The translations under genes were made by a program, and so were the position numbers. From assembly GCA_021234155.1 (NCBI GenBank), contig JAJEKV010000020.1:6930563-6994562 (forward strand): a stretch of 64,000 bases of DNA, in the 5' to 3' direction. Below the pieces are notes generated by a model. It was not told the origin of the DNA and searched no databases. It worked only from the letters and a program-made list of their open reading frames with translations. Each line of letters begins with the position of its first letter. The first letter of the stretch is position 1. Below are positions 1-9,985 of this stretch, piece by piece. The DNA is from Isoetes taiwanensis (taxonomy: Eukaryota; Streptophyta; Lycopodiopsida; Isoetales; Isoetaceae).

Positions 1-240
1 AAGGTTGCAATTCTCCGAGTCCTTAATTGTTCTCGCCTTGGTCCACCGACATACTTGACAATCGCTTAATGTACACGGCAATGTCCTTCTTCATCGAAGG
101 CCAAAAATAACCGGAGCGGATTTTAAAGTAGGTCTTCATAAAACCGGCATGTCCAAATTATAGGGTCATTGTTGTGCGTGTCATGGAGGATTAACTTACG
201 CACCGGAAAGTATGAGGTACACACAACTTGTCCTTGTGAT
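1..240 (-). pseudogene. Ty3/gypsy integrase, N-terminal zinc-binding part
   Basis: The minus strand encodes a stretch like the HHCC zinc-binding head of a retroviral-type integrase, with GHAGFMKTYF followed by a YFWPSM motif. The paired cysteines appear as DCQVC in a neighbouring frame, so one frameshift lies between the two halves. Integrase joins the cDNA copy to the host chromosome. The catalytic DDE core would lie left of base 1 and is not visible. Family assignment is firm because it follows RNase H directly in the usual pol order. Confidence 0.75.
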
Positions 241-308
241 ACAACAAATTGCCCTCTTTCTTATATGACCGGAAAGCGCCACGTTCTTTATCCGTAGTGC
301 CTCCTTAT

Positions 309-772
309 TTAGACTACTCCAAATTTCATAGAACTCGTGGATCGGTGGCTAAAGTTTGTTCTATCTCGCTTACCAAACTCACTTGTGAGTGTCGAAATCG
401 CATTACAATGGGTTCGGGTTACCAAGGGATGGCGTGATAATGCATCCGCAACCACATTGTGCTTTCCAGGCTTATACATGATCTCAAAATCATATTCTTC
501 AAGAAATTCCATCCATCTCCTCTGACGGAGGTTGAGATTGGGTTGGGTGGTCAAATATCGGAGACTTTGATGATCTGTGTCCAACTGGAACCTTCTACCA
601 AGGAGGTAGTGTCTCCATATTCGCAAAGCCTTGAACAACAGCCTAGCAATTCCTGGTCATGGGTAGGATATCGCTTTCTTGTCTCATTCATCTTCTTTGA
701 ATCATAAGCAATAACCCTCCCCTCCTGCATTAGAACCCCACCAGTGGCAATTTTGCTGGCATCTGTGGCCAC
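309..772 (-). pseudogene. Ty3/gypsy RNase H domain, frameshifted
   Basis: Two overlapping minus-strand frames cover one RNase H. The first (772 to about 630) begins ATDASKIATGGVL, the start of the RNase H fold with its catalytic Asp, and continues to the HDQELL segment carrying a catalytic Glu. The second (638 to 309) supplies the [11 protein letters not shown] and [10 protein letters not shown] segments and ends in [10 protein letters not shown], the usual end of this domain. A single frameshift near 640 separates them. The enzyme degrades RNA in the RNA:DNA hybrid during retrotransposition. It is continuous with the RT upstream and integrase downstream. Confidence 0.85.
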
Positions 773-782
773 TAGTTTATCC

Positions 783-1796
783 TTATCGATCGGGACAACG
801 GAGAATGGGTGCCGAGGTTAAGGCATCTTTAAGCTGCTGGAAACTTCCCTGAACCTTAGTCTTCCAGTGCTCCATCCAATCCTTCACCTTCTCATGCTTG
901 GTAAGATTTGTAAGAGGGGCTGCAATCCTTGCAAAATCCTTTACAAATTTTCGGTAATATCCTGCTAATCCCAAGAAACTGCGGACTTCGGAGACATTTC
1001 CTGGAATAGGCCATTCCCTTACAGCCTCTATCTTTGCAGGATCTGTAGCAATTCCCTCTGCTGAAATAATATGACCCAAGTAATCAACCGTTGGAGTGGC
1101 AAACTTGCACTTAGAGAACTTGGCAAAAAGCTGATGACGTCTTAACTTTTGTAGAGCCAATTTAAGATGTTTCTCATGCTCCTGTAGGGTCTTACTGTAG
1201 ATGAGAATATCGTCAAAGAAAATAACAACAAAGTCATCCAAGTATTGTCGGAAAACATCATTCATCAACCGCATAAACGTTGCGGGGGCATTAGTTAATC
1301 CGAAAGGCATAACGGTAAACTCATAATGCCCATATCTAGTGCGAAAAGCAGATTTATGGATGTCTTCCTCTTTAATTCTTATCTGATGGTATCCTGAGCG
1401 AAGATCAATCTTTGAGAAATACTTGGCCCCTTGCAACTAATCCATCAGATCATCTGCCCTTGGCAAAGCATAGCGATTTTTGATAGTATGCTTGTTGAGT
1501 TGTCGATAATCAATACACATTCTCAAGGAGCCGTCCTTTTTCTTCACAAAAAGAATAGGGGCGCCAAAGGGCGAAACGCTAGGTCGAATAAAACCTAGGT
1601 TTAGCAGCTCTTGAAGTTGTTTCTTAAGCTCTGCCAGCTCTGGAAGACTCATACGGTACGGGGCCTTGCTGGTGGGTTTAGTACCGGGCTCTAAAGCTAT
1701 CTCACATTCTACCCCTCTGAAAGGAGGAAGCTTCTGGATCTCGTCTGGGAAAAGATCGCTAAATTCATGGAGAATACTGGCAATCCCCCGTGGCAA
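783..1796 (-). pseudogene. Ty3/gypsy reverse transcriptase with one internal stop
   Basis: The RT palm and fingers are almost intact. The N-terminal part has [16 protein letters not shown] and the [15 protein letters not shown] motif; after an in-frame TAG at 1437-1439 the same frame continues with [12 protein letters not shown], the [13 protein letters not shown] motif and the catalytic box [10 protein letters not shown]. The TAG stands where related elements have Gln, so a CAG to TAG change is likely. The thumb segment [13 protein letters not shown] follows. The FFDD variant of the usual Y(L/V)DD box keeps both metal-binding aspartates. Pol is on the minus strand and continues into RNase H. 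Confidence 0.93.
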
Positions 1797-1892
1797 GGTG
1801 TTGATTACTTGGTTTTGCTTAGCATCTGACTCAATGGAAGCAAGTCTAATAACGCAGAGGAGCTTTTGCTTGCGTATAGCTTTATCTAACTG

Positions 1893-2260
1893 TCAAATGG
1901 ACATAGACTGCATGATAGGGTTGAATGGTTCACCTTTTATAGTTACGCGGGCTCCATTAGCTGCGTTGAAGGTAACTTCTCTCTTCTCGCAGTCTATGTT
2001 GGCTTTTGCAGATGCCAAGAATTCCATTCCAACAATGAGGTCGTATTTGCCAATATCCATTAACTCGGCACCCATAGCAACGGATGCGCTGGCAACCGTG
2101 ATCTTAAGGTTGATGCGACGACCATGAGTATGTCTAACCTTACCCATCAAGCTAAAGTGACAGGCCTCGGTCGTGACCTTAGGGTTTCGAGTTGTAGGAC
2201 CTGGGCCATTCTAGGAGAAGCAAAATTATGTGTACTCCCCGTATCCATAAGAATTACAAA
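1893..2260 (-). pseudogene. Ty3/gypsy aspartic protease
   Basis: The minus strand encodes VILMDTGSTHNF at about 2230-2265, the catalytic Asp-Thr-Gly-Ser of a retropepsin. About 90 bases later the frame shifts and continues as a domain with the KYDLIVGMEFL flap-end motif (2150 to 1893). Retropepsins cleave the Gag-Pol polyprotein. The domain sits between the gag zinc knuckle and RT, as expected in Ty3/gypsy. At least one indel near 2150 breaks it. Confidence 0.82.
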
Positions 2261-2280
2261 AGGCTTACTGTCTACTTGGC

Positions 2281-3513
2281 CTATGGTGGAAATGACAGCA
2301 GGTGACTTTCAGCGATTGCCGGTTCTATAGCCGCAAGGATATGAGACGACCGCGGAATGTACTCGAGCCGCCCTCGTCGGCAGTAATGTTGACTCAATAT
2401 CGTCCCGGTCAAGGTCGGCCATGGCCACCGGGCGTCCCAGGTAACATATGGGCAATTACGCATGAAGTGTCCAGGCCTCATACACTGTAACATGCCTTAT
2501 CCCCTGCCAAGCAAATTTGTTCTCCCAGCCTCTTTAGGAATGGACTGTAAAGAGGTTTCGAACTTCCTTACCAAAGATTGTTCTCGCTTATCGGGCGTGC
2601 TAAAAGCGACTTTCTTCTCCCGGCGGCCGTAAGAGTTCTGGCGAGAGGGGCCCGGACTTGGAGAGGGGTTTGTAAGGTGTGGACGGCCGTGGTCATGAGT
2701 AAGGAGCGGGACGCGAATGCGATTCCTTGGTATGTCCTCCTCGAGGCTCAATGCTTTAGCCTCGCTTCGCAGAATCGATTTGGGTCGATGGCCTTAACCA
2801 TCCGCTTGATCGATGGTGCCAAACCCTCAATATAGCCCTCCACGCCTTTTTCTCATTCATACCGGGTACATACAGTCAAAGCGCATAAACTCATCTCGTA
2901 AGCCTCAGACGGACATACTCTTCTCGCTCCAACCTCAGAAAGTCGGATCTGTTGGCATTTATGTGCACGGGGCACATAATGCGATTTGAAGGCCTTGGCA
3001 AACTTTCTCGAAGTTGCATCTACTCCCGCCCGGATGTTTGGCTCGCATAGCCCTTCCACCAAATACGGGCAGCTCTAGTAAGGTTTTGTGGTGGCAACCT
3101 TTCCTGTATCCTTCTCTGTCATACCATAGGACTGCCGAACTCCTTCATTTCGTCCGGCCCGATTCGGCATTCAAGCCGCTTCTAGATTTCCCATCAAACC
3201 GGGCCAATTTCCTATTCTTCCATATACTAGTTATGGTCAGATCAACCGTCTTGCGGTACTCCTTATCTCTTTGCGCTTTGCATGGCCACCGGATGATGCG
3301 GATGATTCGGATGACACCGGTGGCGGACTTTTGAGGAGGTGGCACTGTCCCCGGAGGAGCTCCGCTTAGAGGGGACCTCTTCGCGCACGGCACAGGACCG
3401 GTTCGTGGTGGGGACGACCGGCCGCGGTGTGGACTAGGCGGCAACGGAGGTAACTCCGGTGCATCCCGTTGTACATGCCGTGGTGGGTTAGCATGCAAGG
3501 CGTAGGCCCGCAA
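2281..3513 (-). pseudogene. Ty3/gypsy Gag, several frameshifts
   Basis: Three minus-strand pieces in different frames make up one Gag. The first (3513 to 3145) is Pro/Arg-rich with DAPELPPLPPSPHRG and then a segment ending KLARFDGKSRSGLNAES, typical of a retrotransposon Gag N-terminus. The middle piece (3062 to 2853) has FAKAFKSHYVPRAHK, from the Gag core. The last (2751 to 2281) is a basic linker followed by a CCHC knuckle remnant, CMRPGHFMRNCP, whose first Cys is displaced by a one-base indel. Gag forms the particle and binds RNA. Recognition rests on motif order and on the position upstream of the protease. Confidence 0.75.
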
Positions 3514-3877
3514 TTAAGCCCTAACCTGTCTTTTCATCAAAGATCAATTCTTGTTCGGTGTTAATCGACTTGCATTTGAGGGTGGTCGCTTTGCTTACGG
3601 TCGTGTCCCCGTCTAAATTAAACATAAGATGATATAAGAACATTTACAGCGACAATAAGTGTCATACAAGGTCATTTTTAAGTCGTGTCGAGAACAAAGT
3701 GAACACGCAAAAACCCACGGAAAAATTTTAATTACAAGTGAAGTAACGGTTACATCCAAGAGCTTGATACTGACAGTAATTATGACTTATAGTTATATAA
3801 TACATACATGGACCTGATACAGGCCATTTTCCTAGTCATAGTGAAGCATAGGAATACACAAAACTGGAAAATGCGGT
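3514..3877. other. Stretch without a recognisable gene
   Basis: No coding sequence, primer binding site or long terminal repeat end could be recognised here. It may be the leader of the gypsy element or a degenerate repeat. Confidence 0.4.
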
Positions 3878-4237
3878 TTAAGGGTTTGCGTAGGGATACA
3901 TGACGGCATAGCGCACACTCTCACGCACAGCTCTGACGAGTTTGTAACGTGCCCAAGCCTGGATAATAACGGGTTGATAATCCCAAGTGGGGTTAATAAT
4001 CAGAAGGTTGAAGAGCCTTCGCAGTGCGTAGAAGATTTGCCAGAGATGATCATTAGCATCCTCAAAAGCTTCATGTGAGGTCATATTCCAATAATCCCAA
4101 GTGCGGGAAAGGGTCCATTTCAAATCATCGTAAGCACGTTCTCGAATGAGAGTAACTATTTCCATCCCCTTGTCAGGATCATAAGGTTGTTCCGGCACCC
4201 TAAGCTCCGCTATCTCATCGTCAACTTCCCGCTCGTG
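3878..4237 (-). CDS. Unidentified minus-strand coding block
   Basis: The frame is open from just after a TGA near 4240 to a stop at 3878, about 119 codons. It has no clear ATG at the front, so it may be a downstream exon or a decayed 5' end. The peptide is acidic at first (EVDDEIAELRVPEQPYD) and then rich in aromatic residues and predicted helix (WTLSRTWDYWN, LWQIFYALRRLFNLL). It resembles no family I know. It lies 300 bases downstream of the 460-codon ORF on the same strand and could be part of the same transcription unit or a captured segment in the gypsy leader. Confidence 0.4.
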   Translation of the reverse strand, partial: HEREVDDEIAELRVPEQPYDPDKGMEIVTLIRERAYDDLKWTLSRTWDYWNMTSHEAFEDANDHLWQIFYALRRLFNLLIINPTWDYQPVIIQAWARYKLVRAVRESVRYAVMYPYANP

Positions 4238-4534
4238 ATACTCACATGATCATTCCCCATAGTCCCTGCTCGGAGGTCCCCTGCTCATCTCTCCTTATCC
4301 GGAATGTTATCCTATCTTCGCATTCACCAAATTTCTTCGCAAAAAGGGCTGAATGAGTATATAATACTAACATTTCCGGAGGCTTAATAACTTGTCATGG
4401 AAGAGGCTTATTCAAAAATTGTATTGGCATTATGTATTGGACTGATACAATAAAGGGAAATCACATCACGAGTAATAACCATTTTTTTTTTTTTAAAACA
4501 AAGATTTCAAAGGCAAAATACATAAGATAATAAT
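4238..4534. other. Gap between two minus-strand coding blocks
   Basis: The sequence is AT-rich with a T run at about 4483-4494 (poly-A on the minus strand). No coding potential was seen. It could be an intron or a 3' untranslated region for the ORF ending at 4535. Confidence 0.35.
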
Positions 4535-5917
4535 TTAGGAGCTGAATCCCTCGCCTTCGCCCATTGGTCGAGGAGGTGGACGATAACACATCAAAGTGGC
4601 GCTTAGGGCTAGCGTAAAGGGCGGCTCGAGCTGGCCGCCTCGTGTGGTAAGCAAGTAGCCAAAGGCGCCACAAAAAAGGCGCATGTTAGCGCAGCCCGCC
4701 ACGTCTCCCAATGCTGCTATAGCCAAATCTCTACGGACCAGAGTAATAGTGGTGACATGATAATCAATCTTCTTATGGCCCGCTGAAGTAGATATGGCTC
4801 GGAGCGCCCACCAAGAAGCTTCAGAAGATGGCCCTAAATTCTTGGAAAAGAACAGCACCTCTCCTTGGCGGAAAGCTGAGAGAAAGAATCGGGCCACATG
4901 GTTGCCCATGGCCCTAACTTGAGGGTCGGTGGAGGTCTCAGCTTCCTTCTCCAAGTCGATGGGGAGCTTTTCTTCTTCTTCTTCTTCTCTCTCATCCCTA
5001 AGGCTGACCTTGGTGTCCCAAAGGTCTTCCGCATCTTGATCCCCCTCGCCCATAGTGATTTGCAGAGGCGGATCTCGAAGGAGAGACCGTGTCGGGGCCG
5101 CAAATTGCTCTTCCGGAGGCTGGGGGGTTTCAGCTAGCAAGTACTGGCGAAGCGACAAAAGAGTCTCAACGGGCTCTTGTTCCTCGGGCCGATATGCCAA
5201 TAGGCTCTCTACCTGTGTAGGTTGCACCACCGGTGTAGTGAAGTCGATGAAGTCATCTTGGCAATATTCCGCAAGATCATAGAGAACCTCTACTTTCCTG
5301 CGGCGGACCCCAGTAAGAACATTGTACGCCCACATGATATCGTCAAGGATTAGGTACTCTTGGTCATTCAAGAGTACTGTAGGGAGAAGGTTTAACCCTT
5401 CAGGTTTCAGGGCCTTCTGTCGGCTGGCAGGAGCTTCTGTAGCAAGTTCCTTCCATCTCACAAAATCCTGCTCATTGACGACTTCATCTTCCGGCCTGAG
5501 GCGAGGTGTAGAAGAAAGCTCGGCAGGGATCTCCTCATCCTCTATGTACTGGTCCATAATAATGGCCAGTGCGAATCGGGCCTCAAAACAGGTTTCCCGA
5601 TCTATTGTGGCAATAGGGAGGTCAGTCCCTCGCCGTCTGATGCCCTTGATGACGTTACGGGCATGATCATCACCCCCTAACATCTGGTGTAAGGTGTGGA
5701 AGTCGAGGTAAAGCTGCTCATCGTCATCATTACCAATGCATGCAGGCACAATCTCCTCTCCATAGAACTGAAGGAAGGCAGAATAATCTGGGTGGGCCTG
5801 CATGTTGGAGATAAGATCTACCTGCTGAAGCAGGTAGGGGTGAAGAAGATCAAAGGGAACCGCAGGGTCCCAATGCTCTCCGTCCACATACCACTGCTGC
5901 AGGGTTGGGCGAGCCAT
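4535..5917 (-). CDS. Open 460-codon ORF of unknown function
   Basis: An uninterrupted minus-strand frame runs from the ATG at 5917 (MARPTLQQWYVDGEHW) to a TGA at 4535. The frame is open another 36 codons upstream, but a TATA box and pyrimidine-rich leader there favour 5917 as the start. The N-terminal two-thirds are acidic and probably helical (FDLLHPYLLQQVDL, ALAIIMDQYIEDEEIP). A low-complexity acidic run DEREEEEEEKLP lies near residue 330. A C-terminal block with SAFRQGEVLFFSKNLGPSS and ALRAISTSAGHKKIDYH looks globular. I see no signal peptide, membrane span, zinc motif or catalytic signature, and I do not recognise the family. An ORF this long and unbroken stands out among decayed neighbours. 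It could be an accessory ORF of a retrotransposon or a captured host gene. Confidence 0.65.
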   Translation of the reverse strand: MARPTLQQWYVDGEHWDPAVPFDLLHPYLLQQVDLISNMQAHPDYSAFLQFYGEEIVPACIGNDDDEQLYLDFHTLHQMLGGDDHARNVIKGIRRRGTDLPIATIDRETCFEARFALAIIMDQYIEDEEIPAELSSTPRLRPEDEVVNEQDFVRWKELATEAPASRQKALKPEGLNLLPTVLLNDQEYLILDDIMWAYNVLTGVRRRKVEVLYDLAEYCQDDFIDFTTPVVQPTQVESLLAYRPEEQEPVETLLSLRQYLLAETPQPPEEQFAAPTRSLLRDPPLQITMGEGDQDAEDLWDTKVSLRDEREEEEEEKLPIDLEKEAETSTDPQVRAMGNHVARFFLSAFRQGEVLFFSKNLGPSSEASWWALRAISTSAGHKKIDYHVTTITLVRRDLAIAALGDVAGCANMRLFCGAFGYLLTTRGGQLEPPFTLALSATLMCYRPPPRPMGEGEGFSS

Positions 5918-5974
5918 GAAGAGTGAAGGCGCAAAGGAGGAGAAAGAAGGCGCTGGAACAAGAAGAAAAAAATG

Positions 5975-6004
5975 AAACCCTAATGGCCAAAAAGGGGTTT
6001 TATA
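5975..6004 (-). promoter_or_regulatory. Core promoter with TATA box and telo-box
   Basis: On the minus strand TATAAAA (6004 to 5998) lies about 80 bases upstream of the ATG at 5917. It is followed by a TTAGGGTTT telo-box (5983 to 5975) and a pyrimidine-rich leader. This arrangement is common in plant genes and in long terminal repeats, so it could drive the ORF or be a former LTR promoter. Confidence 0.5.
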
Positions 6005-6017
6005 CTTTTTGGCACGT

Positions 6018-6168
6018 TTCCCCAAAATTATTATTAAAATTATTATTTATTTAATAACATATATATATTTTTTTCAAAATATATATTTTTTTGTATTCAC
6101 AAACCCAAAAATGGGGCTAGTACATCGATAAATTACAAAATTTATACAACTAGAATACGAGCGCCTAA
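6018..6168. other. AT-rich spacer
   Basis: A very AT-rich tract with TA and T runs lies at 6025-6092. It separates the H3-fold block from the 460-codon ORF. No coding sequence. Confidence 0.5.
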
Positions 6169-6459
6169 TCATCTAAGATCCCCTCGGATCCTTCGTGCCA
6201 AGTGAAGGTCCTTGGGCATAATAGTAACCCGCTTCGCATGTATGGCACACAAGTTGGCGTCGCTCAAAAGCTCAATCAGGTATGCCTCGGCAGCCTCTTG
6301 TAATGCAAGGACCGCAAAGGCTTGAAACCGCAAGTCGGTCTTGAATTCCTGAGCGATCTCCCGCACGAGTCGCTGGAAGGGAAGCCGACGGATCAATGGC
6401 TCGGTAGTCTTCTGATACTTGCGTATCTCCCGAAGAGCTACCGGTAGCTCGGTCGGAAC
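6169..6459 (-). pseudogene. Histone H3-like fold domain (residues about 46-134 of H3)
   Basis: The minus strand encodes 96 residues ending in a TGA at 6169. They match histone H3 from just before the alpha-N helix to the C-terminus: [66 protein letters not shown] and [10 protein letters not shown]. Loop 1 has canonical H3 length rather than the longer form of centromeric H3, but [10 protein letters not shown] and [14 protein letters not shown] depart from ordinary plant H3. No H3 tail and no ATG precede it in frame. The codon just upstream is TAG, which could also be the AG of a splice acceptor (CCCCATAG at 6460-6467). It is either a 5'-broken histone pseudogene or the C-terminal exon of a fusion protein. 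No frameshift falls inside the fold. Confidence 0.85.
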
Positions 6460-9400
6460 CTATGGGGCTTCCGCGGGCTTAAGGGTCATTTGAGCGACGA
6501 AATGGATTTACCTCCCCGCCGAAGGATGCTTTGTGCGCTCCACGATCAACTCCCTTCTCCGGCGGGTCTTCTTGGCGTCGTAGCATCTTGTTGCAATCGG
6601 GTCTTGTAGTTCACCCCACCCCTAACCGGGTCTAGATTTGGTTCTTTTTCAGTCTCGGTTACCCGCCCGGTCGGCTTCTTTGTGGGTTGGCGGCTTGGTT
6701 TACATCAACGGGGTTTGTCTGATTCGACGCGTTGAGCCGCACCTAGGTCCCTTTGGCTGCCTATCATCAAAATTCTGGCTGCTTTCTCCTCCTGGCCGAT
6801 GGCCTAGCTGCTCCTCCCCGCCAGTGCTCACTTTGTCGGGCCATGGGAGTCTTCGCCTTCCTTTAGGAGCCGCCTCGTTCTTCAGCCCTAGCCTCTCTCC
6901 AAACACACTTGAGTACGCCGGCCAATCTCAAGATGATAATCACCCTGCCGGGTGCCCGCATATCTTCTTGGATGGATTCTAGATGGCACTTTATTGAAAC
7001 CGGGCGAACATTTTCAAAAATGAAACTATTGAGGCTTTCATTCCAAGAAAAGGTGGGAAGGTTAAAGTATTCCCCGGTAGGTAAGTATTATCGACCCTCC
7101 CCAAATAGTAAAAGCGATCCATCCTTAGGTCCCGGTGGAGCTACCGCTATTTGGTGCAAGTCTTCTAGTCGGGCCGAGATGCATGATCCTCCGAGCTTCG
7201 TCCACTAAGCTCCACGGTGGTCTTCATCCGTCCCCCGGGCGAGGGATAAAACTTAACCACGGCCCATGCACGGTCCGCTGCTCCACAAGAGTGTAGTCCT
7301 CGCCCGGCTTCATTCAACTTGAGGAGGAAGCGCCGTTGAAGTGGAAGATAGGGTAGGGGACTCGTCGGCCCCCGACAAAGTGCTTGACAAAAGGTTAAGA
7401 ATGGTATCTATCATAGGGTCTTCCTCAAAAGATGCTCGACTAAGACAAAGAAACAACCGATATATATTCGGTTTCTTGGATCTACTACCGCCTTTGAAGC
7501 GCGGCATGTCGTGACTTTATAGGGACAACAAGGGAGAAAAGGAGAAAGGAGGCGCAAGCAAAGGATCGACGGCGCAAAGGGTAATCGAGGGCACCGGGGT
7601 GTAGGGCGGTGCAAGGAAGACGCCGAGGTCGGCTATGGCGGATGTGGAGCTTAGGTCCCATGGCTATGGCGGAAAAAGGCGCAAAAGAAACACACCCCCA
7701 AAAAAGACACTTCAAAATTCAAATTTTAACTTTTGACTTTTTATTAAAAATTTAAAAAATATTTTTTTTTTTTTTTAAAAATTTCAAACAGCGCCAGATA
7801 AAATACGCCACGACATCAGATGGCTACCGACGTGTTTATATCGCTGCGTTTTATTTTCAAAAGAAACACCCTCGATACCTCAAAGCCCCTTTTTTTTTTC
7901 GGCTGTTGTCCGCTTTTGCCTCGAGACGGCGTGCCCTTAGGGTATTTGAGAGGTGCCCGATCCATTGGAGCCGTTTTAAGCCTTCATCCGAAGCTACCCA
8001 CAAAAGTTATGGCTCCTCGAAACTTGGGTCCTCCAGTGGCCTAGACTTCCTTAGAATTTACACCATTACCTTAACCTAGCACTAAATCAAACATGAAAGA
8101 CTTAAACAATCACTCTTGCTTAATTCTCTCCTAACTACCGAACTAGCGAAGTTAGGGTTTGTCGCTGCTGATTTTGAAAAACCCAAATCACGGCTCGATA
8201 CCACCGTGGACGCCCCCTCGAACATATACGACCCTCGGACGTATATACATACGGGACTTTCCCCTCCCATGGCGACCAACTTCGCCATGAGCGGAGCCCT
8301 CCTCGCCTATTTGGGGCCATCTATAATATGATGTCCAAAAGAAGGACACGAAGGGTCATTCGCCCACGCCTTCAATGGGGCTCCTACGCCGCGGAAGCGT
8401 GAATACAAGGGTTAGCACACAAAAGATAAATCACATATAAATAACCACCACGAAGGGTGGCACATCCATCCAAATACCAACGGCAAAGAATATGCATCTA
8501 AACCTAAGAAAACACCCCAAACCCATGGTTCTACCCCCTGCTTCGGACTCCAATGAGGATCGACCGACGGCTAGGCCTCAAGAGATCGCCAGAGACCAAT
8601 CTTGACATGGCATTGGCTGGCATAGAACATTGGCTAGGGTTGTCCACTCCATCCGCCCCTCCCCGCACACTTTGCGGATGGGTCAATTCACGCTATGGCG
8701 TCGCTATAGCCTTCCTGGAGACGCAGCTCGAGGCATCACCCTCGGCCGAGCCTACTCCGTGGTTCATGAAGTCCCCGTCCCGATGAGGCAGTCGGGAAGC
8801 GCCCCTTCCGAATCACAGTGGTTCCATGGGCGAAGCTAGAGAATACGCGGCCGCGACCCACATCCGTGCGCATCTTACTTACGCCCTAAATCTACTCAAA
8901 GTGCAAGGTGCCCCATCACGGGTCACACCTTCCCACCCAGGGAGTGTCGGACCCATACCCGGCCCTCTACGTGGACCGGCTATCGGCCCTAGCTCACTAT
9001 AGGAGTCCCAGGGAGCCTTTTATGTTCGTGCGGGACCCCTCGGCCAACCACTTCACTGCTTGTGTTCCTTATCCGGTGCTAAGCCGGTCCATAGCATCTA
9101 TGACCCGGTGGGCTCTTGTGCACAGCCGCATTTAATCGGATAATACTGGGGCTCTATCTAGGAGCATACTACAATAAATAGCCTCAGAGGTCTCTACCCC
9201 TTAATTCCCCATTTCCGAGTAAACACTAGGCTAACAACCACCAATCCATCCATTACAAGCAAAACCCGAATCGAAATATATAGAGAACCTACCTTTATAA
9301 TCAAGGGTTAGTTCCTACGAGTAAACACAGAGAGAATAGACCAACAACCCAAACAGGTGCCCGCTATCCTAGAATTCACAACTACACTAGCCACCCACGT

Positions 9401-9825
9401 ATTTCGCTCGACCCGTTGTCATTGGGGATCTCCATCTGCTTGGTCTTGGTGTTTAGCTTGTGTGAGATTCAGGGTGGCGCTCAGCTCTGGTCACAAGGGT
9501 GGCGCTCCACTGCTCAAGGTGAGTTGTGGCTGATATGGGGGTGGTGATCCACCCTATTGACCCCAATTAGCATTATCATGCTAACCAATCGAGGGTGGCC
9601 ACGTGGCGCCTTCCCAAACCATAATTAGCTTAATTATGGTTTTTAAATATTAGTTCCTTAATTATAGGTTATTATTGTCAATAATTAAATTAGCATAGCT
9701 AATTTAATCCCTTTTAAGTGAACCCCCTAGGTTCCCATACCCCATGTGGCGTATGTATCCTTGGTGACGTGCCAACATATTTATACTTATACCGTATAAA
9801 TACTTGGAACGGCACAGAAGGAAGG
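6460..9825. other. Long region without a recognisable gene
   Basis: Mostly GC-rich sequence with short ORFs in all frames. A minus-strand ORF at 7507-7310 (starting MPRFKGGSRSKKPN) and weak minus-strand coding character at 6700-7300 suggest a decayed protein. I cannot join these into anything recognisable. A/T homopolymer runs lie near 7760-7775. The part at 9400-9720 is AT-rich with repeated TTAATTA-type words and may be an old repeat end. Confidence 0.35.
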
Positions 9826-9985
9826 AAGTTTATTTTAACGTCCACGGAGGCCAGAGGCCTATGAGATGGTACATGCAGAGAACAGGCAAAAAAACCAAAA
9901 ACCCCAACACCAAAAACAAACAATGTAACTGTACAGTAGAACCCTACTACTGGGATGAAAAAACCCCCACTTGGGAGGAAAAACC

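Larger units (their letters stand above)
1..3513 (-). mobile_element. Ty3/gypsy LTR retrotransposon, decayed, truncated by the window start
   Basis: Reading the minus strand from 3513 downwards gives, in order, a gag with a CCHC remnant, an aspartic protease (DTGS), reverse transcriptase, RNase H and the zinc-binding start of an integrase. RT before integrase is the Ty3/gypsy order. The frame is broken by several indels and at least one nonsense codon, so this copy is inactive. No long terminal repeat or primer binding site could be recognised upstream of gag, and the other end lies outside the window. Whether the minus-strand coding blocks at 3.9-6.5 kb belong to the same element is unknown. 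Confidence 0.9.

Noticed and set aside
8553-9135. Several plus-strand ORFs of 60-80 codons
   Set aside because: Overlapping frames of similar length, no motif and no consistent coding trail.
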